Origin: Dulcicalothrix desertica PCC 7102
Lineage (GTDB): Bacteria > Cyanobacteriota > Cyanobacteriia > Cyanobacteriales > Nostocaceae
DNA length: 43,266 bases
NCBI RefSeq assembly: GCF_003991905.1
Contig: NZ_RSCL01000050.1
Span: 1-43,266 of the forward strand
Direction: 5' to 3'
This document shows, one piece after another, positions 32,475 to 40,271 of this stretch. Numbering within the stretch: the first letter of the stretch is position 1; every line of letters begins with the position of its first letter. The notes beneath the pieces were generated by a model. It made no database searches, was not told the origin of the DNA, and saw only the letters and a program-made list of their open reading frames with translations. Made by a program: the position numbers and the translations under genes.

Positions 32475-33116
32475 CTAACAATTAACGCAATGTTCGCGTA
32501 TTTTTGACTGAAACTTATCAATACATCGGTAGTAAAAGCTACTAGCAGTAGGTATTTTTACTTCAAACTCTGCGGCTATCTCCTTCCAAGATTTGCCCTT
32601 AAATCGACGTTGTGCTAGAGCTTGAAAAGTGGCAGAAGGATATTTTTCGATATGTTCTTTTTTAAACAAGTTTTCCGGGTCGTTTTCAATATATTCTCTT
32701 AAAACTTCTGTCAGTGCAGGTGGTTCTTCTAAATATGGAGTATTTTCTAATTCTGATAAATTCATACGTTCCACACTCGCTTTACCTAAAACTTTTGGAA
32801 TAGCTTCTCTAAAAAATCGTCGTTCGAGTAATACATTTACCCATACAATAACGGACGCGCGCTCAGGTTCATATTTATGGATGTTTTGACAAATATATAA
32901 CCAAAGCTCTTGAAGCGCTTCATTATAAATTTCTTCATAGAGTCTTGCTGAAAATTGATTTCTTTGTGGATGGCAAAGTCTACCGGATAGCTTAATTTCA
33001 TTAACCAACCGTGTCAATACTAACTGCCTTTTAATGGTTTTTACTGGTTGCTGCTGTGCCAAGAGCGCTAGCTGTTGTAGCTCTAAATCAAGTTCCTTGC
33101 TCCTTGTATTGTCCAT
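32475..33116 (-). CDS. Sigma-70 family RNA polymerase sigma factor (second copy)
   Basis: About 213 residues from the ATG at 33116; a TTG at 33128 would add four. The size fits an ECF-like factor. Residues about 40-115 (LYEEIYNEALQELWLYICQN, YEPERASVIVWVNVLLERRF) correspond to region 2, and about 160-210 (SATFQALAQRRFKGKSWKEI, FEVKIPTASSFYYRCIDKF) to region 4 with its HTH. It heads the operon running to 25316, with a ~570-bp upstream region rich in repeats. It probably controls this operon or envelope genes. No anti-sigma gene is seen unless DUF1822 plays this part. Confidence 0.8.
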   Translation of the reverse strand: MDNTRSKELDLELQQLALLAQQQPVKTIKRQLVLTRLVNEIKLSGRLCHPQRNQFSARLYEEIYNEALQELWLYICQNIHKYEPERASVIVWVNVLLERRFFREAIPKVLGKASVERMNLSELENTPYLEEPPALTEVLREYIENDPENLFKKEHIEKYPSATFQALAQRRFKGKSWKEIAAEFEVKIPTASSFYYRCIDKFQSKIREHCVNC

Positions 33117-33691
33117 TGAAAACCCCAAAGCTCATCAAAAATTGTAGGCGCCTCTATATATACTCAGGCCTACACTACGAGTTTTACGCCAAACACTCGA
33201 ATTTTTTACTTTATACTCGATTTTGGATAATTATTGTTATGTGTTTTTTTATACTTTTAATGATTAGGATTCTGCATAATAGTTAGTGGTCTGTGTAATT
33301 AAATATGATGGGTTGCCTTGCAACGGATACAACGGATGTAACGGATGAGTTATTCGTCACAAACTTATATATTGTTGTTTAAAATGACCTATCCGTTACA
33401 TCCGTTCATCATCCGTTGCCAATATTCTTACCTACCATAATTAATGCCATAGACTACTACCATAATAAATTTAATAGCTATATCATTATCGTAATAATAC
33501 TAAAAAATAAGTAATTAATATAACTAGTTATATTTTATCCATACAGAGACGTTTTTCAAACAATTAACATTAAGTTTTGTAAAATGAAGTATTTATGCAT
33601 AAAAACGATACCTTTTCTCCAGAGAAAAGGTAGAGGAACGCATTTGGTATCTATTTATATCCCCTTATTTAAATTGGTCAGGATATTAGTC
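33117..33691. promoter_or_regulatory. Upstream region of the sigma-CHAT-CHASE2 operon, with long inverted repeat
   Basis: About 570 bp with no convincing gene. It contains one GGCGCC (33147), the inverted repeat at 33320-33420 and AT-rich sequence around 33460-33560. It must hold the promoter of the minus-strand operon and that of the small plus-strand gene. Confidence 0.5.
33320..33420. repeat. Long imperfect inverted repeat built of AACGGATG units
   Basis: The left arm (about 33320-33347) holds three tandem 9-mers of the CAACGGATA / CAACGGATG / TAACGGATG type; the right arm (33391-33420) is its imperfect inverse. The arms can pair over about 28 bp with a loop of some 40 bases. The right arm, read on the minus strand, nearly equals the unit at 25252-25281. 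Confidence 0.7.
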
Positions 33692-33880
33692 ATGGTATTA
33701 ATTCGTGATGTGGTCAAAGAAGTATTAACAACTGGTTATTTAACACTTGCGGACGAAAATCAATTACGTAAGCTTCTGAGAACTAAATATGACAAAGAAG
33801 ATTTTAACGCTTTTATGAGTTTGCAAGAAGCTGCCATGAATGGTTTGGTTAAACAAGAAGCACGTTTAAGATTAAAGTAG
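33692..33880 (+). CDS. Small conserved cyanobacterial hypothetical protein
   Basis: A 62-residue protein from the ATG at 33692 (VLIRDVVKEVLTTGYLTLAD, then NQLRKLLRTKYDKEDFNAFM). An open frame extends upstream to 33584, but the upstream part (KYLCIKTIPFLQRKGRG...) does not look like protein of this kind, so I chose the inner start. The protein is helical and charged, without signal peptide or metal motif. I recall similar short proteins as common in filamentous cyanobacteria, with no known function. It is convergent with hlyD. Confidence 0.65.
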   Translation: MVLIRDVVKEVLTTGYLTLADENQLRKLLRTKYDKEDFNAFMSLQEAAMNGLVKQEARLRLK

Positions 33881-33901
33881 GGTCGCCATTGGCAACCATA
33901 C
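33877..33901. repeat. Diverged copy of the 25-bp palindromic repeat
   Basis: GTAGGGT...ACCATAC has the length and layout of the repeat at 281-305 and 25295-25319 with several changed bases in the stem. It covers the TAG stop of the small gene (33878-33880) between convergent genes. Confidence 0.5.
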
Positions 33902-33915
33902 AATAGTACTTATTT

Positions 33916-35370
33916 TTATCGAATAAACTTTAGACTTTCAGTTTTTTGGACTAAAAAATCTGTAAAAATGCTCATTATCGTGCGTTTTCGCAATTTTACA
34001 TTAGCATTAATAGACATACCCGATTGTAACGGTACATGGCGCCCTGCAATTTGTAATGTTTGTCCAGTAAGACGAACTTTTGCAGGGAAGCGCCAATATT
34101 GGTACACTTGGTCGGGTGGTAAAGCATCGGAACCAATTTCAATTAACTCTCCTTTAATATCACCGTACTCTTGAAAAGGAAACGAATCGATACGAACATC
34201 GACCTGCTGACCTTCGTGTACAAATCCAATATCGCGGTTAGTTATATAAACTTTGGCAACGAGATTATATGACGGTACGATTTTCAGGATAGGTTCGCTA
34301 GAAGTTGTGACATAACCGGGAGTTTTGGCTTTCAGTTCAAATACAGTTCCGTTAATAGGTGAAGTAATACTTTGGTACTTGAGGGTGGTTTTTGTTTGAC
34401 TGACTTTACTATCGATTTCAGAAATTTTATTTTGGTTTTCCAGAATAATCTTGGTTAGTTGGCTATCGATTTCGGCGATACTCTTATCGTTCGTAGTAAT
34501 ACGCGCGAAAATATCTTCTTTTGATTGGGCTGAGGTGTTTTGGAGTTTTGCTTGCGCTTGAGCGATAGTTATTTTTAATCGCTGCTGTTCTTGGTCTAGT
34601 TTTGCGACTTCGGCAGTTTTAATACGAACATCTTGTTCTTGCTTAAGGGTTTGCAGTCTGGGATAGGCGCCTTTTTTAGCAAGTGAGTCAAGATTTTTAA
34701 GAATTTTTTGATTGATTTCCAGTACTTCCTTAGCGTTGACAAGTTGAGTTTGATTTTGAAGATACTGTTGTTTTGCTTGTTCTATCTCCATCTGTGTCCC
34801 TGCCAGTAGAGAAGTTTGCTGATTTTGACGTGCTTGCAATCTGAGATTTTGTTCGGGTGTTAGTGCTATTACACTGGAATTTTGTAATTGAGCGCGATAG
34901 AGTTGATTTTCAGCAACAAAAGCCGCGCGCGACTGACTTAATGAAGCAATTTCTGGTTTCATTGCCAATAATTCAGCTTTTTGGCGAGATATAACTGGTG
35001 ACATAGATTGCATTTGACTGCGGTAAAAATTATTTTCATGTATCAACGCAGTACGAATGTTTTGTAATGATGTAAGTTCAGCTTCAGCAGTATTTTTTTC
35101 TAAGCTCACTAGAAGTTTGCCCTGCTGTACCGACTCACCATCTTTAACGTGAATCGTTTTCACAACACCACCTATAGGTGCTTGAATATCGGTGACAGGT
35201 GCTTTTGGTTCTAATTTACCCGTAACGTGAATTGCTTCATCGATTTTGAAAACACTTGCCCAAGTTATAGTAAACGCAGTAATACCAAAAATTCCCCATG
35301 CAATCGCACGTGACCAATTAGAAGATTGTTCAAGAAGAACGGGTTGGTCAAATTTGTATTGATTAGTCAT
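33916..35370 (-). CDS. HlyD-family periplasmic adaptor of a type I secretion system
   Basis: A 484-residue protein. A short cytoplasmic N-terminus and one membrane helix (about 21-43, IAWGIFGITAFTITWASVF) are followed by a lipoyl-like half (VTDIQAPIGGVVKTIHVKDG, about 80-110), a long coiled coil (about 110-320, Gln- and Lys-rich), the second lipoyl half (ITSPINGTVFELKAKTPGYV) and a beta-barrel end (VYITNRDIGFVHEGQQVDVR). This is the membrane-fusion subunit that links the ABC exporter to an outer-membrane TolC channel, which is not in the window. It is the third gene of the operon; its leader contains tandem heptamers with GGAG (35375-35400). Confidence 0.87.
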   Translation of the reverse strand: MTNQYKFDQPVLLEQSSNWSRAIAWGIFGITAFTITWASVFKIDEAIHVTGKLEPKAPVTDIQAPIGGVVKTIHVKDGESVQQGKLLVSLEKNTAEAELTSLQNIRTALIHENNFYRSQMQSMSPVISRQKAELLAMKPEIASLSQSRAAFVAENQLYRAQLQNSSVIALTPEQNLRLQARQNQQTSLLAGTQMEIEQAKQQYLQNQTQLVNAKEVLEINQKILKNLDSLAKKGAYPRLQTLKQEQDVRIKTAEVAKLDQEQQRLKITIAQAQAKLQNTSAQSKEDIFARITTNDKSIAEIDSQLTKIILENQNKISEIDSKVSQTKTTLKYQSITSPINGTVFELKAKTPGYVTTSSEPILKIVPSYNLVAKVYITNRDIGFVHEGQQVDVRIDSFPFQEYGDIKGELIEIGSDALPPDQVYQYWRFPAKVRLTGQTLQIAGRHVPLQSGMSINANVKLRKRTIMSIFTDFLVQKTESLKFIR

Positions 35371-35374
35371 AGGT

Positions 35375-35400
35375 CTAACTCCTAACTCCTAACTCCTAAC
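35375..35400 (-). repeat. Tandem heptamer repeat in the hlyD ribosome-binding region
   Basis: On the minus strand GTTAGGA is repeated nearly four times between the stop of the ABC transporter gene (35404) and the hlyD ATG (35370). Each unit joined to the next creates an AGGAGT, so the array holds three possible Shine-Dalgarno sites at increasing distance from the ATG. It belongs to the short tandem repeats (STRR) known from filamentous cyanobacteria. Confidence 0.8.
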
Positions 35401-35403
35401 TAT

Positions 35404-38325
35404 TTAAATCTGAGTTTCCTGTTGCTGATACAAGCAGTAGTAATATCCTTTGATGGACATTAATTCTTCATGCGTTCCTTGTTCTACAACAGTTCCAGAG
35501 TCCATCATTAAAATAGTGTCAGCATTACGGATTGTGCTGAGACGATGAGTGATGAAAAATACCGTTTTACCTTTAAAAGCTTGAGCTAAATTTCTACAAA
35601 CTTGTCCTTCAGCATTGTAATCAAGGGCACTAGTAGCTTCATCCAAAATCAGTAATTGTGGATTTTGTAAAACAGTGCGAGCAATGGCAACTCTTTGTTT
35701 CTGTCCACCAGAAAGTGACGAACCGCGTTCACCAACTTGGGTATTGTAGCCATTGGGTAAATTCATAATAAAATCATGAGCATAAGCGACTTTTGCGGCT
35801 GCTATGATTTCTTCATCACTAGCATCGGGATAAGCAAGGGCAATATTTTCGCGCACAGTCCCTTCAAATAGTAAGGTATCTTGTAATACAACTCCTATTT
35901 GACGACGCAGTGAATAGAGTTCTACTTTGCTGATGTCATAACCATCTATAAGAATGGCGCCTGATTTAGGGTCGTAGAGTCGCGGTAGCAATTTCAACAA
36001 AGTACTCTTACCCGAACCACTTTGTCCGACTATACCCACAAATGAACCCGCATTTAAATTTAAGTTGATATTACATAGCTGTAATTGTCCGTTTTGGCGA
36101 AAGCTAAAGCAAAGATTTTCATAACGTACATTGCCCACAATTGCAGGCATAATAATGTTTTGTACTTCAGCTTCAGTTTCTTGGGGTGTATCAAGGATAT
36201 CGCTAAGACGTTGTAAAGAAAGTGCGGTTTCTTGAAAGTTTTGCCACGACTGAACGAGACGTAGTAGCGGAGTTGTGACGTAACTTGAAAGAATGCGGAA
36301 AGCGATAAGTTGTCCGAGGGTGAGTTGTTGCTTGAGGACGAGGAAGGCGCCTACCCATAGTACAAGAAGACTAGAGAATTTATTTAGGAAGCTACTAATA
36401 GAGCTAGCAGTCGTTTGGGTGGAAATAGTTTTAAAACCAGCACTAATGTAACGAGCATATTTTTCTTGCCATTTCCAACGTGCGCGCAATTCTAAGTTTT
36501 GAGCTTTGACTGTTTGCATTCCCCCCATTATTTCAACTAAATAAGATTGGGTTTCGGCGTTGCGTTCAGCTTTTTCTTGCAATTGGCGCCGTATCATTGG
36601 TGAAACTAGCAAGTTCAGCAAAGCGAATAGCGGTACAGTAGCAAGTGCCACTAATGTCAGCATCCAGCTATAAATTGCCATCACAACAATGTAAACAACA
36701 GAAAACAGCGCATCCATAACAACAGTAAGCGCAGTTCCCGTTAGAAATGAGCGAATATTCTCAAGTTCTCCGACTCGCGTTGATAATTCACCAACCGGAC
36801 GACGTTCAAAATACGACAACGGTAAACGTAAGAGGTGATTTATAACTTCGGCGCCTAGCGTTAAATCAATACGGTTGGTAGTATCAACAAATAGCTGGGT
36901 TCTAACTGCGCTGAGAATAGCTTCAACTACTGCGACAGCAATCAAAAATATACCAAAAACTTCTAGTGTGTCAGGACTGTTGCCAACTATTACTTTGTCA
37001 ATAATTACCTGGGTTGCCAGAGGATTTACCAGTCCAAAGATTTGCACGACTATAGAAGCAATTAATACTTCAATGAGAACTTTACGATGGCGCCGTAAAG
37101 AAGGAACAAACCAGCGTAAACTAAAGCGAGATTGAGGAGTTTGCTTGTTTGGTTGGAGTAGCAAGACTTCACCATCTTTACCCCAAGTATCGAGACGCTT
37201 CGGTTGACGACGAATTAATCCTAGTTCAGGAACAGCAATAAGTAATTCTTGAGGGGAATTTTTGTAAATAATTGCAAAACTATCTTGCCAAGCTATCATG
37301 AATGGGGTTTGTAATCGAGTCAAAGCAGTAACGGGTACTTTAACGACTTGACTAGTTAAACCCATGAGTTCAGCAACCGCAGCGCAAAAAATCAACGATA
37401 AACTTCCTTGTTCGTACTGTTTGCTTACGATTCTTCGCAGCATATCTTTACGAAAAGGAATATTGAAATATTGACTCAACATTTGGAAACAAGCCATAGC
37501 TGCTTCTTGTTGATTATTACCACGTATATAAGGGTATTTTTGATTTGCTCTATTAACTGCAATTTCAGCAGTATACTCTGGAGCATAAGCTATATCTGAA
37601 AAATCATTATCTTCTGATAGCTCTTTTGTTGATGATAGTGATAATAAATCTTTTGAAATCCCAACTAAACGTGTTTGCTTGGTTTTGATATTACCAATTG
37701 TATCAGATGAAATTTGGCTCCCTATTGGTATATCAGCAGAGTTATTGCTAATTAACCAAGTATATTTTGGGCCAAGTTTAGATATAACTCTACTTTTTTC
37801 TCTCATCTCAACCGAAAGCACTATTGCCGTTTCGATTGCTGATAAAGCTAGTTTAACTAAATTAGTGGCGCCATCCGCACGTCGCAAAATTTCTTCACCT
37901 AGCAAATCATAAACTTCACTAATATGTGTACGATTTTGCAAGCTAGATGAAAACAGCGGTTCTTGGTTCATTAAATCAATAAAATCACTTACAGGCAGGT
38001 TGAGACAAACAACTTCAGTAGATGCAATCGCAGTTTCGCAACCAACCTCCCGTAATACCGAAACCCAACCTACTAACTCACCTGGTTGTAATAGTGTAAG
38101 TGTATCAGGTTTATTTGTGCGTTTATCATAACCCAACAACCGCACAGTTCCAGAATAAATAATACTAACTTGCTCCCGCATATCGCGTGATATTATGACT
38201 TGCCCCATACAATAGCGCGCAAATTTAAACTTTGATTGCACCTTCTCTAAAACCTCCGCTTCCAATACATTAAAAGGAAACGTTTCAGATAAAAATGCTT
38301 GAATGTCAACAGTAATAGATGTCAT
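35404..38325 (-). CDS. Type I secretion ABC transporter with cyclic-nucleotide-binding-like and C39-like domains
   Basis: 973 residues. About 20-130 is a cNMP-binding-like domain (FARYCMGQVIISRD, IYSGTVRLLGYD, LLQPGELVGWVSVLRE). About 265-400 is a C39-peptidase-like domain in which the catalytic cysteine position is lost (NQQEAAMACFQML where the active family has D/QCG), so it probably binds cargo and does not cleave. About 415-700 is the membrane domain, and about 725-965 the ATPase: Walker A GQSGSGKST near 765, signature LSGGQKQR near 868, Walker B LLILDEATS near 890, then the ITHRLST switch. It is the HlyB-like pump of the operon, after the parvulin gene (41 bp) and before hlyD (33 bp). 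RTX proteins are the expected cargo. Confidence 0.88.
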   Translation of the reverse strand: MTSITVDIQAFLSETFPFNVLEAEVLEKVQSKFKFARYCMGQVIISRDMREQVSIIYSGTVRLLGYDKRTNKPDTLTLLQPGELVGWVSVLREVGCETAIASTEVVCLNLPVSDFIDLMNQEPLFSSSLQNRTHISEVYDLLGEEILRRADGATNLVKLALSAIETAIVLSVEMREKSRVISKLGPKYTWLISNNSADIPIGSQISSDTIGNIKTKQTRLVGISKDLLSLSSTKELSEDNDFSDIAYAPEYTAEIAVNRANQKYPYIRGNNQQEAAMACFQMLSQYFNIPFRKDMLRRIVSKQYEQGSLSLIFCAAVAELMGLTSQVVKVPVTALTRLQTPFMIAWQDSFAIIYKNSPQELLIAVPELGLIRRQPKRLDTWGKDGEVLLLQPNKQTPQSRFSLRWFVPSLRRHRKVLIEVLIASIVVQIFGLVNPLATQVIIDKVIVGNSPDTLEVFGIFLIAVAVVEAILSAVRTQLFVDTTNRIDLTLGAEVINHLLRLPLSYFERRPVGELSTRVGELENIRSFLTGTALTVVMDALFSVVYIVVMAIYSWMLTLVALATVPLFALLNLLVSPMIRRQLQEKAERNAETQSYLVEIMGGMQTVKAQNLELRARWKWQEKYARYISAGFKTISTQTTASSISSFLNKFSSLLVLWVGAFLVLKQQLTLGQLIAFRILSSYVTTPLLRLVQSWQNFQETALSLQRLSDILDTPQETEAEVQNIIMPAIVGNVRYENLCFSFRQNGQLQLCNINLNLNAGSFVGIVGQSGSGKSTLLKLLPRLYDPKSGAILIDGYDISKVELYSLRRQIGVVLQDTLLFEGTVRENIALAYPDASDEEIIAAAKVAYAHDFIMNLPNGYNTQVGERGSSLSGGQKQRVAIARTVLQNPQLLILDEATSALDYNAEGQVCRNLAQAFKGKTVFFITHRLSTIRNADTILMMDSGTVVEQGTHEELMSIKGYYYCLYQQQETQI

Positions 38326-38366
38326 ATTTAATACTTGTTTTCTGGTCGTAATATCGACTGAAATTT

Positions 38367-39161
38367 TTACGCCACCAAATTAGATTTGATAGGTACAACT
38401 TTCTGAGTGATACCCATCCAAGCTTTCTCAAAATCTGGTAATTGTAAACACTGCTCATGTAACCAAGAATCAAACAACTCATTCAGCAAACGTTGCCGCA
38501 TAAAATTATCTAAACTTGCAGCAATAAACTTTTCAACTCGCAAAATAACCCAGTATTCTCCTATCGGAATTGGCGCCTGAACTACACCAGATTGACTTGT
38601 ATAAAGCAATATAGCCAAATTTCTTGCTAGATTACCAAACTCAATAGGGCCAACTAAACCACCTGTTTGCGCTTCATTTCCAATAGAATATTGGCTAGCT
38701 AGGGAAGCCCAGGTTTGTTCACCTTCTTTAATGCGAAAAAATATTTCACCAGCAATATTCTGATTTTTAGTTTGAATTAACGAGTAAATAACCTTATCTA
38801 AATTTCGCTTGCGCTGTAAAAAACATGACTCTATTTTATTTCCCCAGTTGACTTGTTTAAACTTTTCAATTCTAAGTTTTCGGGTGGCTAGCAATTGTAA
38901 CTGCTCGTGATTTAAGCTATAACGCGATAACCAGACATTTTTTTCTACTTCATTGCTTAACGCAAAATGTCTATAAACACTTTCACAAGCATTTAATATT
39001 TCTTCTGGAGTACAGGATATACCAGCAATTGCTTCATCAATAATAGTTTCACGTAATAACTGCCCAATCAAATTATACTGTGCCAGTAACGGTATAATTT
39101 CTTCAGGCGCCATTGCATGATTTCCCAGTAGCATTTTTTCGGTCATTGCTCGTTCGGTCAT
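38367..39161 (-). CDS. Parvulin-like peptidyl-prolyl isomerase of the secretion operon
   Basis: A 264-residue protein. The N-terminal ~120 residues are helical, as in SurA/PrsA-like foldases. About 125-215 resemble a PpiC rotamase domain: IKEGEQTWASLASQYSIGNE, AQTGGLVGPIEFGNLARNLA and VQAPIPIGEYWVILRVE. No signal peptide is seen, so it should act in the cytoplasm, perhaps keeping cargo fit for export. It is the first gene of the isomerase-ABC-HlyD operon, an arrangement often seen in cyanobacteria. Confidence 0.82.
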   Translation of the reverse strand: MTERAMTEKMLLGNHAMAPEEIIPLLAQYNLIGQLLRETIIDEAIAGISCTPEEILNACESVYRHFALSNEVEKNVWLSRYSLNHEQLQLLATRKLRIEKFKQVNWGNKIESCFLQRKRNLDKVIYSLIQTKNQNIAGEIFFRIKEGEQTWASLASQYSIGNEAQTGGLVGPIEFGNLARNLAILLYTSQSGVVQAPIPIGEYWVILRVEKFIAASLDNFMRQRLLNELFDSWLHEQCLQLPDFEKAWMGITQKVVPIKSNLVA

Positions 39162-39287
39162 TGCGGAAATAGGTAAACCTCCATTTACCTATCGGACTCT
39201 CAACACGTTAATTTCTGCAATAACCTAAAATCTGTTACATTTCTTAATAAAATACCATTTTCTACATAACGTGCCATTTTTATTGTT

Positions 39288-39722
39288 TCACGGATTCCAA
39301 CAGTATTCAATATTCGACTGTTCGTTAATTGGATTAATTCCCCTTAATCCTGGCACAAAACCATGCTTTTCATAAAATTGACGCGCGTTTACATTTTGCT
39401 CAAGCGTCGTCAGTTTCAAACCGTCAGGATAAATTTTTTTTGCTTGATTTAACAATGTAGTTCCAACCCCACTTCGTTGTATATCTACATCTACAAAAAT
39501 TTGAGAAATTACGCCGTCTTTGGCAACCAGAAAACCGACTATTCGTTCTTTGGTCGTTGCAACCCACACATCCGATGGAGCATATTCATTTTGCAATCGT
39601 GATTTCCACTCCTTAAAAGGCTGTGGGTGGTTCAAGTTGGGAAAAGTATGTGTCCAACTACGATACCAGAGAGTTACAACTTCATCTAAATTTTCACAAT
39701 TATAGCATCTAATTGCAAACAT
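39288..39722 (-). CDS. GNAT family N-acetyltransferase
   Basis: About 144 residues from the ATG at 39722, which starts the fold with FAIRCYNCENLDEVVTLWYR. The open frame goes on upstream to 39875, but that part does not fit the family. The acetyl-CoA-binding block is present: VISQIFVDVDIQRSGVGTTL with the Q/R-x-x-G-x-G/A-type turn RSGVGT, and the end NARQFYEKHGFVPG is typical. The substrate is unknown. It lies 126 bp downstream of the parvulin gene start, in the same direction but upstream of that operon, and seems to be its own unit. Confidence 0.85.
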   Translation of the reverse strand: MFAIRCYNCENLDEVVTLWYRSWTHTFPNLNHPQPFKEWKSRLQNEYAPSDVWVATTKERIVGFLVAKDGVISQIFVDVDIQRSGVGTTLLNQAKKIYPDGLKLTTLEQNVNARQFYEKHGFVPGLRGINPINEQSNIEYCWNP

Positions 39723-39875
39723 TTTAAGTATATTATAAGTAATGCACGTTACAGGTAGATTGTAACAGTTTGTCAGAAAGTAGTTAATCAACTTTTCATC
39801 GGCGCCGCATATATTTATCGAAGATGATGGTGCGTCATTGCTTATAAAAACTGCTAATAAAAATGTGTCACTCAA

Positions 39876-40271
39876 AACTTGAGCAATTGACTAGACTTGG
39901 AGTAGCTTTTGAAACTAATCGTGAAATATTCGAATTTTGTTGTTACCATAGTTTTATAAGTACCAATTTATTTATTTAATACCTGTTAAGGCTATTCGTT
40001 TGAGCAACAAGTCCTAATTACACTAGGTAAGTTGTATGTTGAAATTACTGAAAAAGCTATTTACAGCAGTACTATTTATTGCTCAGTACGTTAGAATTAT
40101 TGTTAAACCAAAGTTGGTATGACTTTATAATCGCGCACGTTACAACTCCTAATAGAAATATAGCCGTGAACTGGCGCCATTAATAACTCAAACAAAGTAT
40201 AAGGACAAAATTTTAGTACATCATCACTAGTATTAATAAATTCCTTATTTGTTTAGCCATTGAAAAACACA
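39876..40271. promoter_or_regulatory. Divergent region between GNAT and hybrid histidine kinase
   Basis: About 400 bp, AT-rich, with one GGCGCC at 40172. No gene or notable repeat is seen. Promoters for both flanking genes should lie here; I cannot name the boxes. Confidence 0.45.

Noticed and set aside
33320-33420. Small RNA gene or attenuator at the AACGGATG inverted repeat
   Set aside because: A similar unit at 25252-25281 in a different setting points to a dispersed repeat; no promoter or T-run supports an RNA gene.
33584-33691. N-terminal extension of the small protein at 33692-33880 (98 residues in total)
   Set aside because: The extension does not resemble the compact conserved protein that starts with VLIRDVVKEV, so I chose the inner ATG.
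39723-39875. Longer GNAT protein starting at 39875
   Set aside because: The added 51 residues do not fit the GNAT fold, which starts at the ATG at 39722.
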